Assembly (NCBI GenBank): GCA_945643635.1
Contig: CALZFC010000005.1
Coordinates: 2,405,001-2,469,000, forward strand
Source: Allodiplogaster sudhausi
Lineage: Eukaryota > Nematoda > Chromadorea > Rhabditida > Diplogasteridae
Reading direction: 5' to 3'
DNA length: 64,000 nucleotides
The first letter of the stretch is position 1, and every line of letters begins with the position of its first letter. The position numbers and the translations under genes were made by a program. Below the pieces are notes generated by a model, which was given only the letters and a program-made list of their open reading frames with translations, was not told the DNA's origin and did not search any database. Below are positions 11,772 through 23,616 of the stretch, in pieces.

Positions 11772-13637
11772 TTAGTAATTGCAAGGTCTCTCAGCCGCGC
11801 AGATGCCCGTGAGGTCGCAGACTGCTCGGACTTGACTGCGGACGTCGCTGAAGTAGCTGTTCGGGTAGTTGGCCGTGAAGCTGGCCGTGCCGATCACCTT
11901 TAAAGACTCCATAAAACTAATCTATTTATAGATTAGGTAAATTTTCATTACAGAATTGAATTCATTGCTCAATTAAAAGTGGAGAAATTCCTAACAACAG
12001 TTCGATAATCACAGCTTCGCTTAATCAGGCCGCTGCCACTGTCTCCCTGAATCAGGTACTGTCAAGAATCGTCTTTCTTTATACAGACGCAGATACATAT
12101 GTATGTATGTATGTATGTAGTATGTATGTATAAATAGGGGCATTGCTCTCAATTCCCTTCGGGCCACTTGATCACCTACTCTCTTCCCCATTCTCTCGCC
12201 ATCTTCCTCTTTCTCTCATTCTCTTTCTCGCTCTTCTCTCTCTATCTCTCTTTCTCTCTCACTCTCATTCTCTCTTTCGTCCTTTCCCTCGCCTTCTCTC
12301 TTTCTCACTCTCTCTCTCTCCCTCTCTACTCTGACATAGTTCAAGGCAGCACCGGGCGTGGCTTCTTCGTCCAGCTCGGCGGCATCCGCTTCGTGATCCG
12401 CTATGCCTTTCGTCCAGAAGTGGATAAGGCCTCGGGCCGTTTCCCGATCCCTTTCGCTTATGTTGTCTGCCTATTAGCGGTAAAAAAATGAATATAATTT
12501 GCAAAAATTAAATTAATTTCTTCTAATAAAAAAAAATGAACGCAATGCTTCATTCTTCGTGGCAACACCTCGATTCTGCCATTGGCATATCTGAGCTGTG
12601 TTCTGAATTCGCCTCCCTCCTTTCCATTCTCACTCTTCGTACGACCCCAGCCGGCAAAGGATGCAAATTGTGGCAGGGGGAAGGCTTCAGTTGCCAGGCA
12701 CGCTGGAAGAAGGCTTCCGCCGTCGGTGTCGAACTTTAATTATAAATATATACAATTAGGAGTAAAGTGACTATAGTCGAGAAAAAATTGTGCAATCCGT
12801 GAATTAGCTGAAAAAATGGCCAGTAAAAGAGCTTATGTTCTCTATCACCCATAATTTTTTTAATTCTTCAATATTTCGCTATTTTTGGCCTTATTCTTTC
12901 TCTATCCCTGTATCATGTCTCATCCTATTTGTATCACTCATTCTCTCGCTCTCTCCCTTATCTCTCTTCCTTATCTGTTCCTTCTCTCTCTCCACTTGCC
13001 TCAATGTCTTTGCTGATCTCAACGATGGCAAAGTCAAAGTTTTTGCAGTCGTCCCTCCACCTCCTCGCTGCCGCCACAGCAACGATAGGATATCGCTGAA
13101 AGAATGAATATCCAGCCATGGATGCATTCCCTCTGTAATTTCTGTCTCCTCTCCATTGATTGTCCAACCTGCAGATCATCCTCCTCGCAACCTTTATCTT
13201 TCTCCGCGAACTGGGCCTAAATGTGTGAAAATATTCAAAAAAAAGTTTAACTATAAAATGATGTCTGAATTTGTATATATAAAGAACCCCGTGGCAGATG
13301 CCGCCAAAAGCGAGATAGGTATCGCCATTCCTGTAAGCGTCGTTTGCTTCGCAGTAGAAGGATATATTTTTGTAGACTTCGTCGGGTCTGTCACAACAAA
13401 GAATCTGCACAGAAAAGAACTCTCCCTGTTGCCAACGTGCACACTACTACTTATATCTTCAAGTTACCTACACAAATATTAGATGCTTATATAATATTTC
13501 ACAGACTGGCAGGTCGGCGTGTAGATATCCTCTCTGAAGAGACAGTGGGCTGAAGTGACTGCATGGCGAGGAGAGACCAAGGTGGCAGAACAGATTCGTT
13601 TGATATCGGAAAAGAGTGAGAGAGATAGAGAGAGGGG

Positions 13638-13680
<43 letters not shown>

Positions 13681-14307
13681 GTAGAAAGATAGAGAGGGAG
13701 AGAAAGGGAGAGAGAGGGAAAGAAAGGGGGAGAGAAAGGGAGAGAGAGGGGAGAGAGAGAGAGTGGGAGTAAGATGGGATATAAAAGGACGAGAGAAGAG
13801 GCAGGGCGTCCACCTACTCTCTCCGTCGTGTTCTTCGATGACGGCTGCCCATGGAAATTGGTTGCGACGAGCGAGTGCCCCGTTGTCCACTTTGGTTCTT
13901 TTGCGAGATGAATCTGAGGAAACAAGCAAGCAAAATGTTTTGACGCATTCTGGCCTTCCAAGGAAGCACTGCGATTGCAGGGATAATTGAAAATGAAAAG
14001 GAAGAGCTTTTAATCAGTTTCTTTACGTGGAAGCTTCCCGCAGATTTCATTAAGCTCGTCATTTTCTTGATCGGTGAGTTTTCTGAATTCGACTGACGGT
14101 ACTGAAAAAAATTAATGAGTGAAGTGTTTTCATATTTATGTACTTATTTAACAAATTGTCAGCTCTAGCGAAGAGAGAATCTTTGCCAAGCACTTCCACT
14201 GATAAAAAAATATGAAACATACGTTCAAAGAAGTGTTGGTTTTCCGCACATTCTTTAAAGGCCGGAAGTAGCAGGAGCAGAGGGAGAACAAGTAGAGACT
14301 TCTCCAT
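11772..14307 (-). CDS. Secreted S1-family (trypsin-like) serine protease, left copy with signal peptide
   Basis: Exon 14223-14307 encodes a signal peptide (MEKSLLVLPLLLLLPAF). Exon 14027-14101 encodes a propeptide with LTDQENDELNEICGKLP, and 13818-13913 gives the activation region RKRTKVDNGALARRNQFPWA. The catalytic His is in TSAHC (exon about 13503-13597), the Asp in NFDFAIVEI, a GWG motif follows, and the Ser in GDSGSG (about 12029-12046). The C terminus is VRAVCDLTGICAAERPCNY, with the stop at 11772. These are the elements of a nematode secreted trypsin-like protease, presumably digestive or extracellular. Two oddities: the intron before the His exon consists of CT repeats and has no AG acceptor, and the exon between GWG and GDSG is hard to phase. 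Confidence 0.85.
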
Positions 14308-15077
14308 AGTACATGGAGCAAGGACGGTCTTAAAGGAGGCGAAAACTCAATTTTTTCGCTATAAAGATGATTCCGAATATGTGTCCGGATTGCGATTGCG
14401 AATGCATCAGCAAAAGATATAACGTTCAAAAGAAAACGTTAAAGGAGCAATTCGCATTTGAAATGTGTTGTCTGTTCTTAAGGGAAAATATTAGTGTGAT
14501 CAACCGTACTCGAATTTTAACATTTGTCTCCAAATAGATATGGCCTAAAAAATTTCTTGGAAGAACAGCGTTACCAGCGACAGTGAAATATCTCGACATA
14601 TTCACGATTCGAGTACCGGACGCATACCGCCAATTAAAATTTTGGAAGATGCAGATCTAACTGATCATTTTATGTTTAAATATAATTATATTTTTATTTA
14701 GAGACCGCAGAATGACATTCTGGAAAAAAAGTTGCTCGGGCGCAATACAGTGCTGTCATGAACAGAGCACACACAGAAAAGGGAGTTACGTGGAGCGTAG
14801 CTTACGACCTTCACAAATAAGTATCGTACTTCCCCCGGAACAAATTTTGTGGTTATGGACGTTACTTACAATGTGCATACCCACAAGATACGTGGAGCGA
14901 CACTTAAAAGTTACGTTCTCGCCATTGCGACGGCAGGGTGCGCAGGCCCACAAGATACGTGGGGCGTAACTTATTTGCCGATGCAAAAAAGTTACGTTCC
15001 CATTGCGCCAGCCAGGCGGTTAGAATTGCGGACAAAATGAATTTTATGTATATTATTTGTATGTATATTTATCTAAT
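14028..15077. other. Left-arm-specific 1,050-bp segment
   Basis: Present in the left arm and missing between 19937 and 19938 on the right. It contains exon 1 and nearly all of exon 2 of the protease, plus about 750 bp upstream, including three copies of a short motif around CACAAGATACGTGG (about 14880, 14950 and a related copy near 14790). No terminal repeats or target duplication are obvious, which fits a deletion on the right better than an insertion on the left. Confidence 0.8.
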
Positions 15078-15999
15078 AAAACACATTATTATAATAAAAT
15101 ATGAATGAAAACCAAATTATAAATATGGCAAAAATGCATAGAACTGACCTGTGATCGTCCGATGTCGCTGTGCCGTCGTCTTGGGATCTGGAAGCAGAGG
15201 GAGAGAGACAGAGAAAGACATTTTCACCCGACCGGCACCGAACCACCACCCCGCGCACCACCCTACCCAAGCCACTACCATCACACTACACGCGCTAGCG
15301 AACCTAATGTTGAAGAACTTATCCAGATGAAAAGGGCGGCGCCCATAGAGAGCGTTGCGAAGAGAATGGAGAGAGAGAGAGAGACAGAAAGAGGAAAGAG
15401 ACAGAGTAAAAGGGAGAGAGAGAGAGAGAACTCTACGAACTCGGTCTCTCCATCTGTGCCAATTTGGCTAAGAGCCAAAAGGTTTTTCGAGAGTTTTACT
15501 GCTCAACGTGACTTATGTTGCGTCTCTCGTTGAATAAAAGTAAGTCTGAACGATTTCCGCACACGAGGTCTGAGAACAAAAATATGCCCGTTTTTGCGTT
15601 CCTTTTGAGAAAATCACTTAGAGAGAGCCCATAAGTTGCGTCTCTCTCTATCCTACATTGTTCTACAGAAAAAGGCGGTTCTTTTGAGCTATTTAATGTT
15701 GTATAAAAGTAAGTCTGAACGATTTCCGCACTCGAGGTCTGAGAAAAAAAAAATTTGGCCCCGCTGTCTAACGCTGCGAAATGGAAATTGAGTTGTACAT
15801 GCTTTCTCATGTTCTCTCCCTCTCTTTCCTTCTTTCTTTCTTTCTTTCATTCTTGTTTCTTTCCCTCTCTCCCTTTCTTCGCTCTCTCCTCTCTCTCTCT
15901 CTCCCCCCTCTCTCTCTCCCTCTCTCTCTCTCTCTCCACAGGTACATGTCTATGTTCATGTGCGTGCGTGCAGAAAAACAGACAGACAGAGAGAGAGAG

Positions 16000-16038
<39 letters not shown>

Positions 16039-16440
16039 TGTCCTAATATGAAAGGTATAAAGCATCCTATTCTCTTTCACTTCTGATTCATCTGTTAATC
16101 GATTTGCATGTGTATGTCCTTCAACACTTTAGAACAGCATCATTATTTCATTACGCAACTAATCTGAAGCAAATTTAACAGTCTAAACGAGCCTTTCAAG
16201 ATATGTAACAAGTAAAGTCTACAGACAGGAAAATTTTTACCTATAATAAGGAGAATGAAATAATGCACAAGAATATCCACATGAGAAATATATCTAAAAA
16301 AAGATAACTTCCATCTAAATCGGAAAACATTCACACAAAAAATTGAGTATACTAATTAGCAACCAAAGGAAAAAAAAGGTATAAATCGCACAGAATATTC
16401 AAAGTAATCTATCAGAAAAAATCTAATCTTGAAAAAGAAT
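15078..16440. other. Repeat-rich intergenic sequence (left arm)
   Basis: GA and CT microsatellites at about 15370-15430, 15810-15940 and 15980-16040, mixed with AT-rich sequence. Two near-repeats of a 100-bp unit (GTAAGTCTGAACGATTTCCG at about 15539 and 15708) occur. No supported exon apart from a possible 39-nt one near 15150. Mirrored at 18600-19925. Confidence 0.5.
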
Positions 16441-16461
16441 GGCTCACTACTCCAAATTGAG

Positions 16462-16722
16462 CTATCTGAAGATTCTCGCAGCATCATTCGTCAGCGTGTT
16501 GTTGCTTGTGACTCCAACCATGTGCGAGAGGAGTCCGAGTGCCGGGGCAACCGGAGCCGGAAACTTGAGGTTGAACTGCCAGTATGAAGCGACGAGAGTC
16601 AGAAGTCCTTGTACGAAACCACCACGAACCTTGAAAAGAGCCTTGTTCGATACAATAAAATGAAAGAAAAAAATCTTTTCTTGCATTTGCTTTCCACCTG
16701 AAGCCAGTCTGTTTTGACAGTA

Positions 16723-16772
<50 letters not shown>

Positions 16773-16864
16773 TGATTTCGCTTCCCCCTCTCTCTTGCTC
16801 TCCCACGCTTTCTCTCTCTCTCACTCACTTGATTTCGCTTCCCCCTCTCTCTTGCTCTCCCACG

Positions 16865-16904
<40 letters not shown>

Positions 16905-17445
16905 TCTTCTCCGCACACATGTTCTCTCTCCTATCCCCCGAATAAAATTGTGACTTTCCGTACCGTAACATCGACATTCTCGATGATGACCGCGAAGTCT
17001 CGGTTGCAGTCGCCATACGCCACCAGCACGGGTTGAGTTATGCCAGAAGACGCTAGGCGAGGCATGACTCCCGAGACAGTGTGCTCATCCTAGGCAAAAA
17101 AAAATAAAATAAAAAAAGATTAAATTATGATCAAAACTTTTAGAATAAACAAAAAAGAAATAAATATTAAATGGAAAGATACCTCGAATTGCACGAAGAT
17201 TAGTGTCGAGCGGCTGAGCTGTCGATACTTTGCCTTCGAAAAGAGCTGAAGAAGGCAGAGCAAAGCGAGGAGAGAGGAACCGTCTGGAATACATGGGGAG
17301 ATTACGGTAGTCGACGTTCTAGATACGGTATACGCAGAGCTAACTTTGCAGCAAGGCGAATACCAAAAAAAAAATTTTGCTTGTTGTATGATAGTATTGA
17401 GATAATCGATGACTTCACTGCGTCATGCTCCTCGGCGTCTGCCTT
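16462..17445 (-). CDS. Family A copy A2, C-terminal exons (left copy, frame intact)
   Basis: Minus-strand exons encode, in order, a segment from the spacer (KADAEEHDAVKSSIISIL), LAAKLALRIPYLERRLP, DGSSLLALLCLLQLFSKAKY, DEHTVSGVMPRLASSGITQP, and a last exon reading GGFVQGLLTLVASYWQFNL to the stop at 16462. The middle exons match A1 exons at 433-539 and 150-275 in the same order. The last exon therefore predicts what the A1 C terminus, outside the window, should look like. Upstream exons are absent: they would lie past the palindrome centre. The phase between the LERRLP and DGSSLL exons does not fit simply, so splicing there is uncertain. Confidence 0.6.
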
Positions 17446-17668
17446 CTGTGAAAAGTGGAAGACGAGCTGTGAGCCATCGATCATGTCCTTTGCTGAGCGC
17501 GAGTTAGCGGAAGAGCAGTACAAGGAGGCAGAACAGTGCAACACTCTTGCTGGAACTCATGGTTATTACCATTTACGTTCATTTTGGAATTAAGTTTGTT
17601 TCTTGTCTTTGGTTTTCCAACTATGTATCATCAAAAAATGCCCACGGGCCATTCAATTTGGGTTAAGA
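17370..17668. other. Spacer between palindrome arms
   Basis: About 299 bp with no inverted partner. On the minus strand an exon starting at an acceptor near 17445 reads through this spacer and across the inner boundary into the left arm without a stop. On the right the matching exon loses its upstream part at 17669. This suggests the left side is continuous ancestral sequence at this junction. Confidence 0.75.
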
Positions 17669-17670
17669 TT

Positions 17671-18134
17671 TTTGGTATTCGCCTTGCTGCAAAGTTAGCT
17701 CTGCGTATACCGTATCTAGAACGTCGACTACCGTAATCTCCTCATGTATTCCAGACGGTTCCTCTCTCCTCGCTTTGCTCTGCCTTCTTCAGTTCTTTTC
17801 GAAGGCAAAGTATCGACAGCTCAGCCGCTCGACACTAATCTTCGTGCAATTCGAGGTATCTTTCCATTTAATATTTATTTCTTTTTTGTTTATTCTAAAA
17901 GTTTTGATCATAATTTAATCTTTTTATTTTATTTTTTTTTTGCCTAGGATGAGCACACTGTCTCGGGAGTCATGTCTCGCCTAGCGTCTTCTGGCATAAC
18001 TCAACCCGTGCTGGTGGCGTATGGCGACTGCAACCGAGACTTCGCGGTCATCATCGAGAATGTCGATGTTACGGTACGGAAAGTCACAATTTTATTCGGG
18101 GGATAGGAGAGAGAACATGTGTGCGGAGAAGAAA

Positions 18135-18168
<34 letters not shown>

Positions 18169-18553
18169 CGTGGGAAAGCAAGAGAGAGGGGGAAGCGAAA
18201 TCAAGTGAGTGAGAGAGAGAGAAAGCGTGGGAGAGCAAGAGAGAGGGGGAAGCGAAATCAAGTGAGAGAGAGAGAGAGAGAGAAAAAGATAGTACTGTCA
18301 AAACAGACTGGCTTCAGGTGGAAAGCAAATGCAAGAAAAGATTTTTTTTCTTTCATTTTATTGTATCGAACAAGGCTCTTTTCAAGGTTCGTGGTGGTTT
18401 CGTACAAGGACTTCTGACTCTCGTCGCTTCATACGGCAGTTCAACCTCAAGTTTCCGGCTCCGGTTGCCCCGGCACTCGGACTCCTCTCGCACATGGTTG
18501 GAGTCACAAGCAACAACACGCTGACGAATGATGCTGCGAGAATCTTCAGATAG
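17671..18553 (+). pseudogene. Family A copy A2, C-terminal exons (right copy, frameshifted)
   Basis: Mirror of the left copy, but the first exon is cut at the inner palindrome boundary (17669). In the last exon the left has TACTGGCAG where the right has TACGGCAG, so one T is missing. The frame of GGFVQGLLTLVASY then runs out of register with QFNLKFPAPVAPALGLL, which ends at the stop at 18553. A copy that is both truncated and frameshifted is probably not functional. Confidence 0.65.
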
Positions 18554-18599
18554 CTCAATTTGGAGTAGTGAGCCATTCTTTTTCAAGATTAGATTTTTT

Positions 18600-18981
18600 C
18601 TGATAGATTACTTTGAATATTCTGTGCGATTTATACCTTTTTTTTCCTTTGGTTGCTAATTAGTATACTCAATTTTTGTGTGAATGTTTTCCGATTTAGA
18701 TGGAAGTTATCTTTTTTTAGATATATTTCTCATGTGGATATTCTTGTGCATTATTTCATTCTCCTTATTATAGGTAAAAATTTTCCTGTCTGTAGACTTT
18801 ACTTGTTACATATCTTGAAAGGCTCGTTTAGACTGTTAAATTTGCTTCAGATTAGTTGCGTAATGAAATAATGATGCTGTTCTAAAGTGTTGAAAGACAT
18901 ACACATGCAAATCGATTAACAGATGAATCAGAAGTGAAAGAGAATAGGATGCTTTATACCTTTCATATTAGGACATCTCTC

Positions 18982-19012
<31 letters not shown>

Positions 19013-20047
19013 CTCTCTCTCTCTGTCTGTCTGTTTTTCTGCACGCACGCACATGAACATAGACATGTACCTGTGGAGAGAGAGAGAGAGAGGGAGAGAG
19101 AGAGGGGGGAGAGAGAGAGAGAGGAGAGAGCGAAGAAAGGGAGAGAGGGAAAGAAACAAGAATGAAAGAAAGAAAGAAAGAAGGAAAGAGAGGGAGAGAA
19201 CATGAGAAAGCATGTACAACTCAATTTCCATTTCGCAGCGTTAGACAGCGGGGCCAAATTTTTTTGTTCTCAGACCTCGAGTGCGGAAATCGTTCAGACT
19301 TACTTTTATACAACATTAAATAGCTCAAAAGAACCGCCTTTTTCTGTAGAACAATGTAGGATAGAGAGAGACGCAACTTATGGGCTCTCTCTAAGTGATT
19401 TTCTCAAAAGGAACGCAAAAACGGGCATATTTTTGTTCTCAGACCTCGTGTGCGGAAATCGTTCAGACTTACTTTTATTCAACGAGAGACGCAACATAAG
19501 TCACGTTGAGCAGTAAAACTCTCGAAAAACCTTTTGGCTCTTAGCCAAATTGGCACAGATGGAGAGACCGAGTTCGTAGAGTTCTCTCTCTCTCTCTCCC
19601 TTTTACTCTGTCTCTTTCCTCTTTCTGTCTCTCTCTCTCTCTCCATTCTCTTCGCAACGCTCTCTATGGGCGCCGCCCTTTTCATCTGGATAAGTTCTTC
19701 AACATTCGGTTCGCTAGCGCGTGTAGTGTGATGGTAGTGGCTTGGGTAGGGTGGTGCGCGGGGTGGTGGTTCGGTGCCGGTCGGGTGAAAATGTCTTTCT
19801 CTGTCTCTCTCCCTCTACTTCCAGATCCCAAGACGACGGCACAGCGACATCGGACGATCACAGGTCAGTTCTATGCATTTTTGCCATATTTATAATTTGG
19901 TTTTCATTCATATTTTATTATAATAATGTGTTTCGTAAAGAAACTGATTAAAAGCTCTTCCTTTTCATTTTCAATTATCCCTGCAATCGCAGTGCTTCCT
20001 TGGAAGGCCAGAATGCGTCAAAACATTTTGCTTGCTTGTTTCCTCAG
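18600..20047. other. Repeat-rich intergenic sequence (right arm)
   Basis: Mirror of 15078-16440, with CT/GA tracts at about 18975-19025, 19075-19200 and 19580-19650. A short exon-like block (ATCCCAAGACG to ATCACAG, about 19825-19863) has an acceptor and donor but cannot be assigned to a gene. Confidence 0.45.
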
Positions 20048-20248
20048 ATTCATCTCGCAAAAGAACCAAAGTGGACAACGGGGCACTCGCTCGTCGCAAC
20101 CAATTTCCATGGGCAGCCGTCATCGAAGAACACGACGGAGAGAGTAGGTGGACGCCCTGCCTCTTCTCTCGTCCTTTTATATCCCATCTTACTCCCACTC
20201 TCTCTCTCTTCCCTCTCTCTCCCTTTCTCTCCGTCTCTATCTTTCTAC

Positions 20249-20297
<49 letters not shown>

Positions 20298-22164
20298 CCC
20301 CTCTCTCTATCTCTCTCACTCTTTTCCGATATCAAACGAATCTGTTCTGCCACCTTGGTCTCTCCTCGCCATGCAGTCACTTCAGCCCACTGTCTCTTCA
20401 GAGAGGATATCTACACGCCGACCTGCCAGTCTGTGAAATATTATATAAGCATCTAATATTTGTGTAGGTAACTTGAAGATATAAGTAGTAGTGCGCACGT
20501 TGGCAACAGGGAGAGTTCTTTTCTGTGCAGATTCTTTGTTGTGACAGACCCGACGAAGTCTACAAAAATATATCCTTCTACTGCGAAGCAAACGACGCTT
20601 ACAGGAATGGCGATACCTATCTCGCTTTTGGCGGCATCTGCCACGGGGTTCTTTATATATACAAATTCAGACATCATTTTATAGTTAAACTTTTTTTTGA
20701 ATATTTTCACACATTTAGGCCCAGTTCGCGGAGAAAGATAAAGGTTGCGAGGAGGATGATCTGCAGGTTGGACAATCAATGGAGAGGAGACAGAAATTAC
20801 AGAGGGAATGCATCCATGGCTGGATATTCATTCTTTCAGCGATATCCTATCGTTGCTGTGGCGGCAGCGAGGAGGTGGAGGGACGACTGCAAAAACTTTG
20901 ACTTTGCCATCGTTGAGATCAGCAAAGACATTGAGGCAAGTGGAGAGAGAGAAGGAACAGATAAGGAAGAGAGATAAGGGAGAGAGCGAGAGAATGAGTG
21001 ATACAAATAGGATGAGACATGATACAGGGATAGAGAAAGAATAAGGCCAAAAATAGCGAAATATTGAAGAATTAAAAAAATTATGGGTGATAGAGAACAT
21101 AAGCTCTTTTACTGGCCATTTTTTCAGCTAATTCACGGATTGCACAATTTTTTCTCGACTATAGTCACTTTACTCCTAATTGTATATATTTATAATTAAA
21201 GTTCGACACCGACGGCGGAAGCCTTCTTCCAGCGTGCCTGGCAACTGAAGCCTTCCCCCTGCCACAATTTGCATCCTTTGCCGGCTGGGGTCGTACGAAG
21301 AGTGAGAATGGAAAGGAGGGAGGCGAATTCAGAACACAGCTCAGATATGCCAATGGCAGAATCGAGGTGTTGCCACGAAGAATGAAGCATTGCGTTCATT
21401 TTTTTTATTAGAAGAAATTAATTTAATTTTTGCAAATTATATTCATTTTTTTACCGCTAATAGGCAGACAACATAAGCGAAAGGGATCGGGAAACGGCCC
21501 GAGGCCTTATCCACTTCTGGACGAAAGGCATAGCGGATCACGAAGCGGATGCCGCCGAGCTGGACGAAGAAGCCACGCCCGGTGCTGCCTTGAACTATGT
21601 CAGAGTAGAGAGGGAGAGAGAGAGAGTGAGAAAGAGAGAAGGCGAGGGAAAGGACGAAAGAGAGAATGAGAGAGAGAGAGAGAAAGAGAGATAGAGAGAG
21701 AAGAGCGAGAAAGAGAATGAGAGAAAGAGGAAGATGGCGAGAGAATGGGGAAGAGAGTAGGTGATCAAGTGGCCCGAAGGGAATTGAGAGCAATGCCCCT
21801 ATTTATACATACATACTACATACATACATACATACATATGTATCTGCGTCTGTATAAAGAAAGACGATTCTTGACAGTACCTGATTCAGGGAGACAGTGG
21901 CAGCGGCCTGATTAAGCGAAGCTGTGATTATCGAACTGTTGTTAGGAATTTCTCCACTTTTAATTGAGCAATGAATTCAATTCTGTAATGAAAATTTACC
22001 TAATCTATAAATAGATTAGTTTTATGGAGTCTTTAAAGGTGATCGGCACGGCCAGCTTCACGGCCAACTACCCGAACAGCTACTTCAGCGACGTCCGCAG
22101 TCAAGTCCGAGCAGTCTGCGACCTCACGGGCATCTGCGCGGCTGAGAGACCTTGCAATTACTAA
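20048..22164 (+). pseudogene. Trypsin-like serine protease, right copy lacking its first two exons
   Basis: Mirror of the left gene from the activation region onwards: NGALARRNQFPWA from 20048, catalytic His exon 20338-20432 (TSAHC), Asp exon near 20838-20935 (NFDFAIVEI), GWG near 21280, Ser motif GDSGSG at 21890-21907, stop at 22164. The 1,050-bp segment that carries the signal-peptide and propeptide exons on the left is absent here; the join falls at the splice donor of the lost second exon (about 19937). Unless another first exon is used, the product would not be secreted or start properly, so I call it a truncated copy. Confidence 0.75.
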
Positions 22165-22818
22165 GGAATTCCATTCTTCGTTCTCCCCATGCCCTCTCTT
22201 CTCTTCCCAGAGATCCTTTTCATCTCACCTTTACTCTCCACTCACATCCCTTTCCGCCCTCGTCTTTTTAATGCCCCAATGTTGAACCCATTTTTTCCTA
22301 CAATATTGGCGACTTTCATTTGACATCACATAATTTCTTGTTGGATGGTTGGATGAAGCAGCAATCCTAGCCACGAGTCTGAATGCTACTTTTATGTTTG
22401 ATTGCCACAGCACCGACGCCTCTTTCATCCACTCGGCAGGTGATAATGATAGGATGGGATGACCACAGAAGAGGCTGATGGAGAGAAACAGAGAGACGAG
22501 TTTCGAAGTAATGAAATAAAATGTAACATTGCGAGAGAAAGAGGACTGTCATTTATCCTCACAATAACACTGCTCTCCTAATCTCGTTATCTTCTAAAGG
22601 CAGCTTATCTTCAAGTGTCATTCACAGACTCCATAATCACGTGCGAGTAGACTCGAGGCGGAAGAGTTGCATAGACTACTTTGAATCAAATTAACCATTA
22701 TTTTGATAGAACGAGATATAGAGAGACGGAAATAGAGAGCGGCGAGAGAGGGAGTGAGAGAGAGAGAGAGCGAGAGAGAGAGAGAGAGAGAAAGCGAGAA
22801 AGCTGATAACTTTTGCAG

Positions 22819-23047
22819 CGGCTGCAAACCAACACATGGAGATCTACTCCGGCCCCTCCGACTCACTTCGCCCGGTAGACATTCGGAAGACTCTCAGGGG
22901 CAACCAGACTGTCACGGCTGTTGTTGGACGTCAGTCCAATTATCATATAGCAATAGGTAAATTAGCGAGTGGAATCTTTCTCCTTTCAGCCGAAGGAGAG
23001 AACAAGATCACTGCAAATGAAACGGAAGTGAATGTCCACTCACAAGG
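22819..23047 (+). CDS. Uncharacterised exon pair (right copy)
   Basis: Mirror of the left pair. The donor after the first exon is GTCCAA here instead of GTACAA, which is weaker and may impair splicing. The flanks are GA/CT repeats (22690-22800 and 23225-23320). Confidence 0.4.
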
Positions 23048-23409
23048 CTCCTGGTCAGCCGATCCAGCGCACCACGGCTGACCAGTGGAACTGCAGGCAG
23101 TTGCTGCCCCCAGCTTTACCTCAGAGTACTCTATTTTTAAGCAATTCATGTGGAGTTCGCATCCATGATAATTTTTTTCTTTGTTAGATGCCGGCAAGTA
23201 ATGCGTGTTAAGAGGGTAGAATCCGAGAGAGACAGAGAGGAAGAGTGAAAAGGGGACAAAGCAAAATAGAGAGAAGTCAATTGAGAGAGGAGAGAGAGAG
23301 AGAGACAGATAGAGAGAGAGCCACTCCTCCAGCGCAAAGTGTACGACACCGTAATCCCTTTGTCGCTTCATCATTTGGATTCCTCTCTCCCCTATTTCGA
23401 ACAGTCTTT

Positions 23410-23616
23410 TCCCATCAATGTATATACATTTGCACCACTATAATCGTCATCACAGCTTCATAATATACTGCAGTCTATGTTTTCATTACATAACAGAGGA
23501 GCACTGAAAGATTAAAACACCGACCCAAGCAATGATTTCTCTTTCATTGTGAAAAAAGCCGAGATCTGATTTTTTTAAATGAAGTTCATACGCGATTTTC
23601 CAAAAAAAATTAAGAT
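23410..23616. other. Right-arm-specific segment of about 207 bp
   Basis: Absent from the left arm, where the flanks meet near 10511-10526. It is AT-rich with no ORF. I saw no clear terminal repeats. Confidence 0.65.

Larger units (their letters stand above)
5635..17369. repeat. Left arm of giant inverted repeat
   Basis: From 5635 inwards the sequence is the near-identical reverse complement of 28731 inwards, continuing to 17369 against 17669. Paired landmarks confirm it: stop codons at 7887/26246, the nucleotidyltransferase-like exon at 10123/24010, the protease stop at 11772/22164 and A2 stops at 16462/18553. The arm is about 670 bp longer than its partner, mainly because of a 1,050-bp segment at 14028-15077 that is missing on the right. 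Microsatellite lengths and scattered single bases also differ. Confidence 0.95.

Noticed and set aside
12345..12480. Plus-strand frame resembling GSTGRGFFVQLGG as a second protease active site
   Set aside because: It is antisense to an exon of the minus-strand protease and lacks the Asp-Ser pair of a true active site.
13468..13961. Long open frames rich in Leu and Ser through CT repeats (also near 10600, 12170, 15780, 20150, 49150, 54700)
   Set aside because: CT repeats are open in all frames, so length is not evidence of coding. They have no codon bias and lie in introns or between genes.
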